Shown: one piece after another, positions 26,003 through 34,158 of the stretch | How positions within the stretch are numbered: the first letter of the stretch is position 1 | Layout: each line of letters opens with the position of its first letter | Assembly (NCBI GenBank): GCA_910586715.1 | Contig: CAJUJG010000005.1 | Span: 1 to 64,000 of the forward strand | Source: an uncultured Lachnospiraceae bacterium | GTDB lineage: Bacteria > Bacillota > Clostridia > Lachnospirales > Lachnospiraceae | DNA length: 64,000 nt | Direction of reading: 5' to 3' | Notes under the pieces: generated by a model | The model's database searches: none | What the model was told of the DNA's origin: nothing | Seen by the model: the letters and a program-made list of their open reading frames with translations, nothing else | Position numbers and translations under genes: made by a program

Positions 26003-26037
26003 CAATCATCAAAACGTAACAAAAAACGGAGGCGCTT

Positions 26038-26526
26038 ATGAAGAACCAAACTACATGCCAATGTACCGCCGAAACCCTTGCAATGGCATCCGTTCCCATG
26101 CAGGAATGGTGCGAGCCTTTCGACCTTGCCGCTGCAATCCATAACGGCACGCTTTTCCCATGCCTGAACATGAACTTTTTTGACGCTGAGGACATTCCCT
26201 GTCCGTTCTGCGACAAACCCGCGCTGACAAAAGCAGCGGAGCAGGAAAAGGCGCTGATTGAAATCTGTAAAATCGGCTTTGCACTCAATGATCTTACGCT
26301 TTACCTTGACACGCATCCCGATTGTCAAAACGGTATCAATCTCATGAAAGACCTTTTGCAGCAGCGTCTTGACGCACTTGCGGAATTTGCCAAAAACCAT
26401 TACCCGCTGACACAGCTTTCCATAGTCACGGGTACGCCTGAAACAAAGCAGTACGGCTGGGACGAGGGACCGCTCCCGTGGGACCCGTTCGCAAGCTGCG
26501 CGGCAACCAAGTCAAATACTCCGTAA
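26038..26526 (+). CDS. cotJAB: CotJA-CotJB fusion spore coat protein
   Basis: A 162-residue protein that joins two coat proteins usually encoded separately. Residues about 17-50 (SVPMQEWCEPFDLAAAIHNG and TLFPCLNMNFF) are CotJA. Residues about 70-150 (EICKIGFALNDLTLYLDTHP, FAKNHYPLTQL and WDEGPLPWDP) are CotJB. In Bacillus, CotJA and CotJB are separate, roughly 80-90-residue products of the cotJ operon. GGAGG lies 5 bases before the ATG. The last residues, TKSNTP, are encoded by repeat copy C. CotJC follows. The protein indicates a sporulating host. Confidence 0.88.
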   Translation: MKNQTTCQCTAETLAMASVPMQEWCEPFDLAAAIHNGTLFPCLNMNFFDAEDIPCPFCDKPALTKAAEQEKALIEICKIGFALNDLTLYLDTHPDCQNGINLMKDLLQQRLDALAEFAKNHYPLTQLSIVTGTPETKQYGWDEGPLPWDPFASCAATKSNTP

Positions 26527-26604
26527 CAAGCAGCGGAGTATTTGACCCTCGCGACAGTCGCCAAATGCCTGCAAGCAGTCACTTGGCTCGTTGTCCGCGG
26601 GAAT
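26508..26604 (+). repeat. Structured dispersed repeat, copy C
   Basis: CAAGTCAAATACTCCG pairs with CGGAGTATTTGACC over 13 bp (loop TAACAAGCAG). The constant part CTCGCGACAGTCGCCAAATG, CCTGCAAGCAGTCACTTGG, CTCGTTGTCCGCGGGAAT follows. The left arm overlaps the 3' end of cotJAB and the whole unit fills the gap before cotJC. It could cap the upstream message or regulate the downstream gene. Confidence 0.85.
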
Positions 26605-26632
26605 AAAAGGAAGAAAACAAGGAGGATTATTT

Positions 26633-27244
26633 ATGTGGGCTTATGAAAAACGACTTCAATATCCGGTTAAAATAACCAAAACATGCCCAAAGACCGCACA
26701 GCTGATTATCAGCCAGTACGGCGGTCCTGACGGCGAACTTTCCGCATCCATGCGCTACCTTGCGCAGCGCTATTCCATGCCTGTCAAAAAAGTCGGCGGG
26801 CTTTTGACGGACATTGGTACGGAAGAAATTAATCACATGGAAATTATCTGTGCCATTGTCTATCAGCTTACAAAGAACCTGACGCCCGAGCAGGCAAAAA
26901 CAGCAGGCTTTGACGCCTACTATATCGACCACACCGCCGGGCTTTGGCCGCAGGCGGCTGCCGGCGTACCCTTCACGTCACTGGAATTCCAGTCAAAAGG
27001 CGACGCTTTTGCCGATTTGTATGAGGACTTAGCTGCAGAGCAAAAAGCGCGGACCGTCTACGAAAACCTGCTGCGCGTCATCGACGACCCCGACGTGCGC
27101 GCGCCCTTAAAATTCCTGCGTGCCAGGGAAATTGTTCATTTTCAGCGTTTTGGAGAAGCGCTCGAAATGACGAAAGACAAACTTGACCACAATAATTATT
27201 ATTTCTTTAATCCGGAATTTGATAAGAAGTTTTTAAAAAAATAA
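26633..27244 (+). CDS. cotJC: Spore coat protein CotJC (manganese catalase family)
   Basis: A 203-residue protein of the manganese-catalase-like CotJC family. It starts MWAYEKRLQYPVKI and has GGPDGELSASMRYLAQRYSM (about 30-49), a metal-ligand Glu/His in IGTEEINHMEIICAIVYQL (about 62-80), and the second Glu/His set in LRAREIVHFQRFGEAL (about 162-177). AAGGAGG lies seven bases before the ATG. An upstream in-frame start 14 codons earlier falls in the repeat and is rejected. It is deposited in the spore coat of Bacillus; catalase activity here is inferred. Confidence 0.93.
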   Translation: MWAYEKRLQYPVKITKTCPKTAQLIISQYGGPDGELSASMRYLAQRYSMPVKKVGGLLTDIGTEEINHMEIICAIVYQLTKNLTPEQAKTAGFDAYYIDHTAGLWPQAAAGVPFTSLEFQSKGDAFADLYEDLAAEQKARTVYENLLRVIDDPDVRAPLKFLRAREIVHFQRFGEALEMTKDKLDHNNYYFFNPEFDKKFLKK

Positions 27245-27254
27245 TGAAACAGAA

Positions 27255-27288
27255 AAAGCGGAGAATGCGAACATCCATTCTCCGCTTT
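27255..27288. terminator. Bidirectional terminator between cotJC and uppP
   Basis: AAAGCGGAGAATG and CATTCTCCGCTTT form a perfect 13-bp stem with an 8-base loop. A-rich and T-rich flanks serve both converging genes. Confidence 0.88.
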
Positions 27289-27297
27289 ATACTCTCT

Positions 27298-28134
27298 TTA
27301 CACCGTAATTACGCCCCCCACGCCAAGCGCAATCACCACAATCCCAAGCGCAATCCGGTACCAACCAAATACTTGAAAATCATGTTTTTTAATATAATCC
27401 ATCAAAAACTTTATCACAAACACCGACACCGCAAACGCGACCACCATCCCGACAAGCAGAATGCATACCTCCTCGCCGGTAAATGAAAACCCAAATTTAA
27501 CAATTTTCAAAAGACTTGCTCCAAACATCACCGGAATTGCAAGGAAAAATGTAAACTCCGCCGCTACGCTGCGCGACACGCCGATTAACAGCGCGCCCAC
27601 AATCGTCGCTCCTGAACGCGAGGTTCCCGGAAAAATTGCGGCAATCAGCTGAAACAGTCCGATAATCAGCGCCGTGCGGAACGTAATGTCGTCCAACGCC
27701 TTTATTTTGGCGCCCTTTCCCTTATTCTTCCGTTCCACAATAATAAATGCCACACCAAACACAATCAGCGCAATCGCAACCGAAATCGCATGATAAAACA
27801 ACTCTTCGCACAAATCGTCAAACAGCAGTCCCACAATCGCCGCAGGAACGCACGCAACTGCAATTTTCAGCCACAGCATAATCTTATCCATCTCAATCAC
27901 AGGCTTTGACTTATCTTTAAACTGAAACGGAAAAATCTTTCCCCAAAACAAAAGCACCACTGCCATAATCGCGCCAAGCTGTATCACCACAAGAAACATC
28001 TCCAAAAATTCCGGCGTGCAGTCCAGCTTGATAAACTCATCAAGAATAATCATATGCCCCGTACTGCTGACCGGCAGCCATTCGGTAATACCCTCAACAA
28101 TCCCAAACATAATCGCTTTAAAAATCTCTATCAT
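27298..28134 (-). CDS. uppP: Undecaprenyl-diphosphatase (BacA/UppP)
   Basis: A 278-residue integral membrane phosphatase that converts undecaprenyl diphosphate to the monophosphate carrier for peptidoglycan synthesis. The catalytic motifs are visible: GIVEGITEWLPVSSTGHMII (about 10-29), with the Glu pair, and FPGTSRSGATIVGALLIGVS (about 167-186), with the Arg and Ser. The ATG at 28134 (MIEIFKAIMFG) has GGGAG six bases upstream. Fifteen further codons upstream are rejected. Overexpression gives bacitracin resistance. BceRSAB genes lie two genes upstream. Confidence 0.96.
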   Translation of the reverse strand: MIEIFKAIMFGIVEGITEWLPVSSTGHMIILDEFIKLDCTPEFLEMFLVVIQLGAIMAVVLLFWGKIFPFQFKDKSKPVIEMDKIMLWLKIAVACVPAAIVGLLFDDLCEELFYHAISVAIALIVFGVAFIIVERKNKGKGAKIKALDDITFRTALIIGLFQLIAAIFPGTSRSGATIVGALLIGVSRSVAAEFTFFLAIPVMFGASLLKIVKFGFSFTGEEVCILLVGMVVAFAVSVFVIKFLMDYIKKHDFQVFGWYRIALGIVVIALGVGGVITV

Positions 28135-28235
28135 ATCTATCTCCCTATACAAGCTTGTGTTCACACAAACCTGCTGCATGAAACTTAGTACTTTTTAGCT
28201 TTGCGTCTTATGACGCATAGTCATTTAGAAGTCGT

Positions 28236-29426
28236 TTACATGCTATATTCTGCTTCGACAAATTTACGCAGCGCCGCCATTGCACGCTCCACCTTTTGTG
28301 TTTCGACACAATATGCCATTCTGAAATATCCCGGACATCCGAACGAATCCGCCGGAACAAGCACCAAATCGTAATCCAGCGCCTTTTTGCAGAATGCAAC
28401 CGAATCCGCCTCAAGCGCTTTCGGGAAAATGTAAAACGTTCCGCCCGGTTTTACCACCTCAAACCCTAAACTGACAAGCGTGTCATAAATGATATTCATG
28501 TTCTTTTCATACACAGACAAATCCGACGTCACGCCAAGCACATCGGCTACTGCTATCTGTATGATTGACGGCGGACAATTATGACCGATACCCCTTGAAA
28601 TCTGCGCGCACATTACGGAAATCAGCCCGCTGTCCGTACACTTCGGGTTTGCCGCCACATACCCGAGACGCTCGCCCGGAATGGACATTGACTTCGCAAA
28701 CGAATAGCAGGAAAGCGTGTTATCATAAAACTTCGACACATACGGCGCGTCCACGCCCTCAAAAATAATTTCCCTGTACGGCTCGTCCGAAATGATAAAA
28801 ATATCATGTCCGTATTCCTTCTGCTTTTCCTCCAGAACCGCTGCAAGCCGCTTTAATGTTTCCGTCGAATATACCGTACCCGACGGATTGTTCGGCGTAT
28901 TAATGAGCACTGCCATTGTCTTTGGATTTAAAAGTTTTTCGAACTCCTCAAAATTAATCTGAAACTGCTTTGTATCCGCAGGCACAACCTTCAAAACAGC
29001 ACCCGTCTGATTAATATAATGATTATATTCCGGAAAATACGGTGCAAACGTAATCACCTCATCCCCCGGCTGCGTCACAACTCTCGCCGCATGCGCCACC
29101 GCACCCGCCGCGCCCGTTGTCATAAACAAATGTTCTGCCGTATAATTCATATCATACTTCTTATTCAAAAACTCCGCAAACTTTTGACGGACAGGTAAAA
29201 TCCCCTGCGACTGACTGTAACCGTGCAGCTCCATTGTATCTTTCGTCTGTAAAAGTTCTATCATTCTGTCCGTAAACTCCTGCGGAACCGGAACGGACGG
29301 ATTGCCAAGACTAAAATCAAACACATTCTCCGCGCCGACTTCCTTCGCACGCCTTCCTGCCCACTCTGACAACTCCCTGATAACCGACTTTGCACCGAGC
29401 ATGTCCTTATATTTTTGTGAAACCAT
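28236..29426 (-). CDS. PLP-dependent aminotransferase (aspartate/AspC class)
   Basis: A 396-residue fold-type I aminotransferase. The N-terminal FSLGNPSVPVPQEF is typical of class I/II enzymes. NTPNNPSGTVYS (about 175-186) holds the Asn that contacts PLP. The PLP Lys is in CYSFAKSMSIPGERLGYVA (about 237-255), and the substrate Arg is in PADSFGCPGYFRMAYC (about 359-374). The exact amino donor is unknown; aspartate or aromatic types are likely. It stands alone between uppP and bceB. A near-copy of the palindrome (TGACAAGCGTGTCA) lies at 28472-28485. Confidence 0.88.
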   Translation of the reverse strand: MVSQKYKDMLGAKSVIRELSEWAGRRAKEVGAENVFDFSLGNPSVPVPQEFTDRMIELLQTKDTMELHGYSQSQGILPVRQKFAEFLNKKYDMNYTAEHLFMTTGAAGAVAHAARVVTQPGDEVITFAPYFPEYNHYINQTGAVLKVVPADTKQFQINFEEFEKLLNPKTMAVLINTPNNPSGTVYSTETLKRLAAVLEEKQKEYGHDIFIISDEPYREIIFEGVDAPYVSKFYDNTLSCYSFAKSMSIPGERLGYVAANPKCTDSGLISVMCAQISRGIGHNCPPSIIQIAVADVLGVTSDLSVYEKNMNIIYDTLVSLGFEVVKPGGTFYIFPKALEADSVAFCKKALDYDLVLVPADSFGCPGYFRMAYCVETQKVERAMAALRKFVEAEYSM

Positions 29427-29519
29427 AATGATTTTCCTCCTTATACACTGTTCCTACTTACGTTACCACATTTTGCCGGTTTCATCAAGTATAACGTTTT
29501 GCCGGTCCCTGCCGCATCC

Positions 29520-31511
29520 TTACCGATACACCAGCCGGTAATAACTCCCCGACGTAACCCGGAACACGATAAAATAAATCACTGCAAACACTGCCGCCGT
29601 CGCAATCAGACAGCCGACAAACAACGGTACATTTGCCAAGCCGAAAATCTGCATCATCAGCTTTAACATCGGAAACGCCATCGCAAGGTGAACGACTGCA
29701 ACCGTAATCGGAAGGAAAAACACCATGCGCATCTGCGTGCGGATTGCGGATTTTACCATGTCGCGGCTCATGCCGACTTTTGTCATAATCGCAAAACGCT
29801 CCCTGTCCTCAAATCCTTCCGAAATCTGCTTGTAATAAATAATCAGCACCGTTATCATCAAAAACATGCTGCCAAGAAACAGTCCGAGAAATAAAAATCC
29901 GCCGTTCATTTCCAAATAAATTTCCTGCTGCTCCACCCTTGAAGTAATCAATCCCGTCGTAAATCCCAACTGAGCTTTGCAATCTTCCATCACTCCTCGA
30001 AAAGCGGATACAAATGCCTTTCGCTCCTCCTGCGTTCCGTCTGTTTCGATACCGATATGATACTGAACTTGGTCCTGCACGCAAAAACGGTTCAGCACGT
30101 CATCGTCCGCCACAATGACATAAAGCACATTCGCGTCACCCAAAAGTTCCGTCATCTCCCCATCAGGAGAACTGCGCGGATAAGCTGCCTGCCCTGACAC
30201 CAAATAATCCTGCCCGAAAATGGTTATCGTATCCCATGTAAAATCCGTCGGCGATGCGATCAGCACATGCCCTTGCTCCAACGCATCAGTCTGCTCTCCC
30301 GCATACAATTCGTAATCCGCCTTTGTCATCACATAAAGCATTCCCATACCCGCATAGCCATAGGACGCAGTTTTATCAAAACGCTCCACCACATTCCCCT
30401 CATTGTGCGTCACAGTGACCACATCGGCATAATATGACACATGTGTCATATTTCTTCCCTGTTCTTCTGCCACAGACGCAATCTGCTCCCGCAGATATTC
30501 CTGCGCCGCGTCATCCGGCACACTGTCAAAATAAAGGGTCGCATTAATCTCTCGCGGAAAATTATTCTGCAAAGAAGCCTCCGTGCCCGCATACAGACAC
30601 ACCGTCGTCGAAATCATCACAAGCACCATTGTCGAAAGAATACAGATATTCGCAAGCCCGACCGCATTGCGCTTCATGCGGTAAATCATACTCGAAACCG
30701 TGATAAAATGTTCCGTCTGATAATAATATTTCTTATTCTTTTTCAGAAGTTTTAAAACGACAATGCTCACTGAAATAAAAAGCGCATACGTTCCGACTAT
30801 CACTAAAAGAACCGCCGCAAAAAACATATTGACTGCCTCAATCACGCCATAAACCGTCAACGCAAGATAGTATCCCGTCACAATGCACCCTACACCTAAT
30901 CCGGAAAACAGCCAGTTTGTCTTCGGCTCACGCTCCCCTGCATACGTTCCGTGCAGCAGCTCAATCGGATTGGCAAGTTTTACCTGAAGAAAATTGTAAC
31001 AAAGCATCACAAGATATAAAATGCCGAAAAGTTCTATTGTCTGCAAACATCCCCATCCCGAAACGGAAAACGGAATGCTTTCTGACAATCCTGTCAGATG
31101 ATAGAGAAACATTGCAACAAGCTTGTGAAACAAAATCCCAAACACCAGCCCGCCGCCAACCGAAATTCCATACAAAATCACTGCTTCCCACGCCATCACC
31201 TTCGCAATGTGTTTTTTCTCCATGCCGAGAATATTATAAACCCCAAGCTCTTTCTTACGCCGTTTCATGACAAAACTGTTTGTGTAAAACAGAAAAATAC
31301 AGGTACACAGTCCGACAATGATAACACCCAAAAACAACACGATTTTCAGCGTTCCATAACCGCGCATTGCGTCAATTCCTTTATTTCCCTGAATGGCACG
31401 CATGATATAAAACATCATTACGGATACCATTCCCACCAGTATATATGGCAGATAAAACTGCCTGTTGTTTTTCAGATTTGTCATGGCAAGTCTGCAATAT
31501 AACGTATTCAT
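29520..31511 (-). CDS. bceB: BceB-type ABC transporter permease
   Basis: A 663-residue FtsX-family permease with ten predicted membrane helices and the large extracellular domain (about 315-515) between helices 7 and 8 that is diagnostic of BceB-type peptide-antibiotic transporters. It starts MNTLYCRLAMTNLKNNRQFY. The tail VYFIVFRVTSGSYYRLVYR is also typical. The partner ATPase is immediately upstream (6 bases). BceAB transporters free lipid-II-cycle targets from bacitracin-like peptides and signal to the BceS kinase. Confidence 0.92.
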   Translation of the reverse strand: MNTLYCRLAMTNLKNNRQFYLPYILVGMVSVMMFYIMRAIQGNKGIDAMRGYGTLKIVLFLGVIIVGLCTCIFLFYTNSFVMKRRKKELGVYNILGMEKKHIAKVMAWEAVILYGISVGGGLVFGILFHKLVAMFLYHLTGLSESIPFSVSGWGCLQTIELFGILYLVMLCYNFLQVKLANPIELLHGTYAGEREPKTNWLFSGLGVGCIVTGYYLALTVYGVIEAVNMFFAAVLLVIVGTYALFISVSIVVLKLLKKNKKYYYQTEHFITVSSMIYRMKRNAVGLANICILSTMVLVMISTTVCLYAGTEASLQNNFPREINATLYFDSVPDDAAQEYLREQIASVAEEQGRNMTHVSYYADVVTVTHNEGNVVERFDKTASYGYAGMGMLYVMTKADYELYAGEQTDALEQGHVLIASPTDFTWDTITIFGQDYLVSGQAAYPRSSPDGEMTELLGDANVLYVIVADDDVLNRFCVQDQVQYHIGIETDGTQEERKAFVSAFRGVMEDCKAQLGFTTGLITSRVEQQEIYLEMNGGFLFLGLFLGSMFLMITVLIIYYKQISEGFEDRERFAIMTKVGMSRDMVKSAIRTQMRMVFFLPITVAVVHLAMAFPMLKLMMQIFGLANVPLFVGCLIATAAVFAVIYFIVFRVTSGSYYRLVYR
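30435..30448. repeat. TGACACNNGTGTCA palindrome, copy 3 (in bceB)
   Basis: TGACAC-AT-GTGTCA. Symmetry runs four additional base pairs outward on each side (30431-30452), the longest of the five. Unlike the other copies, it is read in a different frame (Thr-His-Val-Ser). Confidence 0.7.
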
Positions 31512-31517
31512 ACTATA

Positions 31518-32279
31518 TCACCCCTTTGTTTTTTGTGACAGCACCGTAAGCGTGTCCGATATTTTTACATAAAGCTGCTCGTTTGTTAAATTTCCACGAT
31601 ACAATTGGTGGAATACTTCGCCGTCCTTTATAAACAGAATACGGTTGGCATGGCTTGCCGCATTGATACTATGCGTCACCATAAGAATTGTCTGTCCGTC
31701 ACCGTTAATCTCACGAAACACCTTTAACAATCCTGCCGCCGCCTTCGAATCAATCGCCCCCGTCGGCTCGTCTGCAAGAATCAACTGCGGTTTTGTGATA
31801 ATTGCCCGCGCCACCGCCGCCCGCTGTTTTTGTCCTCCCGAAACCTCGTATGGGTATTTTGACAACAGCTTCGTAATTCCAAGCCGCTCTGCAATCGGCT
31901 CCAAACGCTCCTCCATTTCTGAAACAGTTTTTTTCTGAAGCACCAACGGCAGCAGAATATTATCCTTTAAGGAGAAGTTGTCCAGCAGGTTAAAATCCTG
32001 AAAGACAAATCCAAGATTGTCGCGCCGAAACGCCGACAGCTCTTTTTCCCGAATCATTGTTAAACTTTTACCGTTCAGCAGCACCTCGCCGCCCGTCGGC
32101 TTATCAAGCGACGCCAAAATGTTTAACAGCGTCGTCTTCCCCGAACCGGACTCGCCCATAATCGCCGCATACTCACCCTCCTCAATGGAAAAATTCATAT
32201 CGGAAAGCGCCTGTACTTTCGCACTTCCAAAACGCGTTGTATAAATTTTGCTAATATTTCTGACCTCTAAAATTGACAT
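31518..32279 (-). CDS. bceA: BceA-type ABC transporter ATPase
   Basis: About 253 residues, LolD/MacB-like. It has Walker A GESGSGKTTLLN (about 43-54), Q-loop FVFQDFNLLD, signature YEVSGGQKQRAAVARAI (about 144-160), Walker B LILADEPTGAID and the switch His in MVTHSINAA. I prefer the ATG at 32279 (MSILEVRNISKIY), with GAGAGG eight bases upstream, over an earlier ATG six codons before. A strong terminator separates it from the kinase gene, so bceAB likely has its own inducible promoter. Confidence 0.94.
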   Translation of the reverse strand: MSILEVRNISKIYTTRFGSAKVQALSDMNFSIEEGEYAAIMGESGSGKTTLLNILASLDKPTGGEVLLNGKSLTMIREKELSAFRRDNLGFVFQDFNLLDNFSLKDNILLPLVLQKKTVSEMEERLEPIAERLGITKLLSKYPYEVSGGQKQRAAVARAIITKPQLILADEPTGAIDSKAAAGLLKVFREINGDGQTILMVTHSINAASHANRILFIKDGEVFHQLYRGNLTNEQLYVKISDTLTVLSQKTKG

Positions 32280-32343
32280 CCTCGTTACCTCTCTCATATC
32301 TTTTTTCTAATCGTGAACACAACTGCTGCTCTTTTCTATATAA

Positions 32344-32394
32344 TAGCAAAAAAAGGAAAACGTAAGCCATTTTTTAAGCTTACATTTTCCTTTT
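32344..32394 (-). terminator. Strong terminator between bceS and bceA
   Basis: AAAAGGAAAACGTAAGC (32351-32367) and GCTTACATTTTCCTTTT (32378-32394) pair over 17 positions with one mismatch around a 10-base loop. On the minus strand the stem is followed by TTT, giving a long U tract. Confidence 0.88.
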
Positions 32395-32396
32395 AT

Positions 32397-32416
32397 ATCT
32401 TACATTTATGTAAGAT
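32397..32416. promoter_or_regulatory. Perfect palindrome between bceS and bceA
   Basis: ATCTTACAT-TT-ATGTAAGAT, nine base pairs each arm. It lies immediately upstream (minus strand) of the terminator and about 120 bases before bceA. It could be a second hairpin or a regulator site. It does not match the BceR box described in Bacillus. Confidence 0.45.
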
Positions 32417-32438
32417 TGGACGATTTTCTCCGCAGCCG

Positions 32439-33470
32439 TCAGCCTTTCGCAATCACAATCTCCACCTGCGTCCCCGTGCCCTCTTCTGACGCCACCAAAA
32501 GCCTGTGCCCAAGCTTATCCAGTATCGCCTTGCACAGATAAAGCCCAATCCCTGTCGAATACCGGTCCGCATGCCCGTTGTAACCCGTATAACCCATTTC
32601 ACAGACGCGCGGCAAATCCTCCGCACGAATGCCAATTCCCGTATCTTCTATGATAATGTGAACATTCTGCGCGTCCTCAATTGCGCAAAACACCCGAACC
32701 GTAACACTGCCCTCTCTTGTATATTTCACCGCATTTGACAAGAGCTGGTCCACAACAAACCCCAGCCACTTCCTGTCCGTCACTGCCGCAATCTCCTGCG
32801 GTTCATAACATAACCGCAACTTTTTATGGATAAACTGTTTTGCATATTTACGGACAGAACGTTTAATAACCTCATCCAAAACCACGCGCTCAAGTACAAA
32901 ATCATTTGACTCCGCGCCAAGGCGCGTATACTGCAATGCCATATCCGCATACTGTTCAATCCGAAAAAGCTCCTGCTGCTTCTGCTGTTCTTTTCTGACA
33001 CGCGTGTCATTTTCTTCCGTCTCATCCGCTGTCTGAAAGCAAGTCTCCAAATCCTCGTCAATCAACAGCTTTAACGCCGCAATCGGCGTCTTAATCTGAT
33101 GCACCCACATTGAATAATACGCCGACCTATCCTGCTGCCGGTTGCGCATCTCGTTGCGCAGCCTGTCCTTCTCCTGCGCAAGAGCCCTGATACAGTCCTG
33201 ATACTGCTCCTCATACAAATACTCCGGCGCTTTCATTTCATATGACAGCACCGTAATATTCTCCCGCATCTGCTCCAGCTTACAAAGGCTCTCCCAATGT
33301 CTTCCATATCCCGCAAACACCACCACTGCCGTCACAAATGCACACAAAGCCAGACCGTAGCCAATCTCCGTTGCAGGCACTCCGTTAAAAAACATTGTCC
33401 CCGCCATCATCGTCGCAATACATAAAATCACCGCCAGCCAGCCAATGCGCTCCCCGATATACCGTTTCAA
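32439..33470 (-). CDS. bceS: BceS-type intramembrane-sensing histidine kinase
   Basis: About 343 residues. Two close membrane helices (about 8-28 and 34-55) with almost no extracellular loop mark an intramembrane-sensing kinase. The dimerisation domain has MWVHQIKTPIAALKLLIDED (about 121-140), with the phosphoacceptor His. ATP-binding boxes are VVDQLLSNAVKYT, IIEDTGIGI and YSTGIGLYLCKAIL. I choose a TTG start at 33470 (LKRYIGERIGW), with AAAGGG eight bases upstream and 16 bases after bceR; the longer frame would overlap bceR. It responds to flux through the BceAB transporter. Confidence 0.9.
   Translation of the reverse strand: MKRYIGERIGWLAVILCIATMMAGTMFFNGVPATEIGYGLALCAFVTAVVVFAGYGRHWESLCKLEQMRENITVLSYEMKAPEYLYEEQYQDCIRALAQEKDRLRNEMRNRQQDRSAYYSMWVHQIKTPIAALKLLIDEDLETCFQTADETEENDTRVRKEQQKQQELFRIEQYADMALQYTRLGAESNDFVLERVVLDEVIKRSVRKYAKQFIHKKLRLCYEPQEIAAVTDRKWLGFVVDQLLSNAVKYTREGSVTVRVFCAIEDAQNVHIIIEDTGIGIRAEDLPRVCEMGYTGYNGHADRYSTGIGLYLCKAILDKLGHRLLVASEEGTGTQVEIVIAKG
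32996..33009. repeat. TGACACNNGTGTCA palindrome, copy 4 (in bceS)
   Basis: TGACAC-GC-GTGTCA. Read on the coding strand it covers Asp-Thr-Arg-Val, as in dnaJ. Confidence 0.7.
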
Positions 33471-33486
33471 ATACTTAATCCCTTTC

Positions 33487-34158
33487 TTATCCAACCCTGT
33501 ACCCGATTCCTTTCTTTGTCTGTATAAAGTCCGCAAGTCCCAAACTCTCAAGTCTTTTGCGCAGACGGTTTACATTCACCGACAGCGTATTCTCATCCAC
33601 ATAACTGTCACTCTCCCAAAGCTTTGTCATCAGGGTATCCCGCGAAACCACCTTTTCTTTATTTTCCATAAGCGCCTGCAAAATCCGCAGCTCGTTTCTC
33701 GTAAGCTCCAGCTTACCGCCTGCGTACAGAAACGTTGCCTCCGTCAGATTCAGCATCCCTCCCCTGTGCTCCAAAACAATGCTTTGGCTCACAAAATCAT
33801 AACTCCTGCGCAGCATCGCCTGTATCTTCACTGTCAGAACATCCAAGTCAAACGGCTTCGCAATAAAATCGTCACCGCCCATGTTCACCGCCATGACAAT
33901 ATTCATATTGTCCGCCGCCGAGGACAAAAAAATTATCGGCACTTTGGAAACCTTCCGGATTTCACTGCACCAATGGTATCCGTTATAAAACGGCAGCTTT
34001 ATATCCATCAGCACAAGCTGCGGCGCTGTACTTGCATACTCCGGCATAATATTTGCAAAATCATTCACACAGACAACCTCATAATCCCAACGCTCCAAAT
34101 GGCGTTTTACGCTGCCTGCTATCATTTCATCATCTTCCACCACTAAAATTCTGTACAT
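33487..34158 (-). CDS. bceR: BceR-type response regulator (OmpR family)
   Basis: About 223 residues. The receiver domain starts MYRILVVEDDEMIAGSVKRH, with phosphoacceptor Asp in LVLMDIKLPFYNG, Ser in IFLSSAAD and Lys in DDFIAKPFDLDVL. The winged-helix output domain includes LTRNELRILQALMENKEKVV and SRDTLMTKLWESDSYVDENT (about 151-190). I use the ATG at 34158; another ATG nine codons earlier has its ribosome site too close. It pairs with the kinase that follows. The target is most likely bceAB. Confidence 0.92.
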   Translation of the reverse strand: MYRILVVEDDEMIAGSVKRHLERWDYEVVCVNDFANIMPEYASTAPQLVLMDIKLPFYNGYHWCSEIRKVSKVPIIFLSSAADNMNIVMAVNMGGDDFIAKPFDLDVLTVKIQAMLRRSYDFVSQSIVLEHRGGMLNLTEATFLYAGGKLELTRNELRILQALMENKEKVVSRDTLMTKLWESDSYVDENTLSVNVNRLRKRLESLGLADFIQTKKGIGYRVG

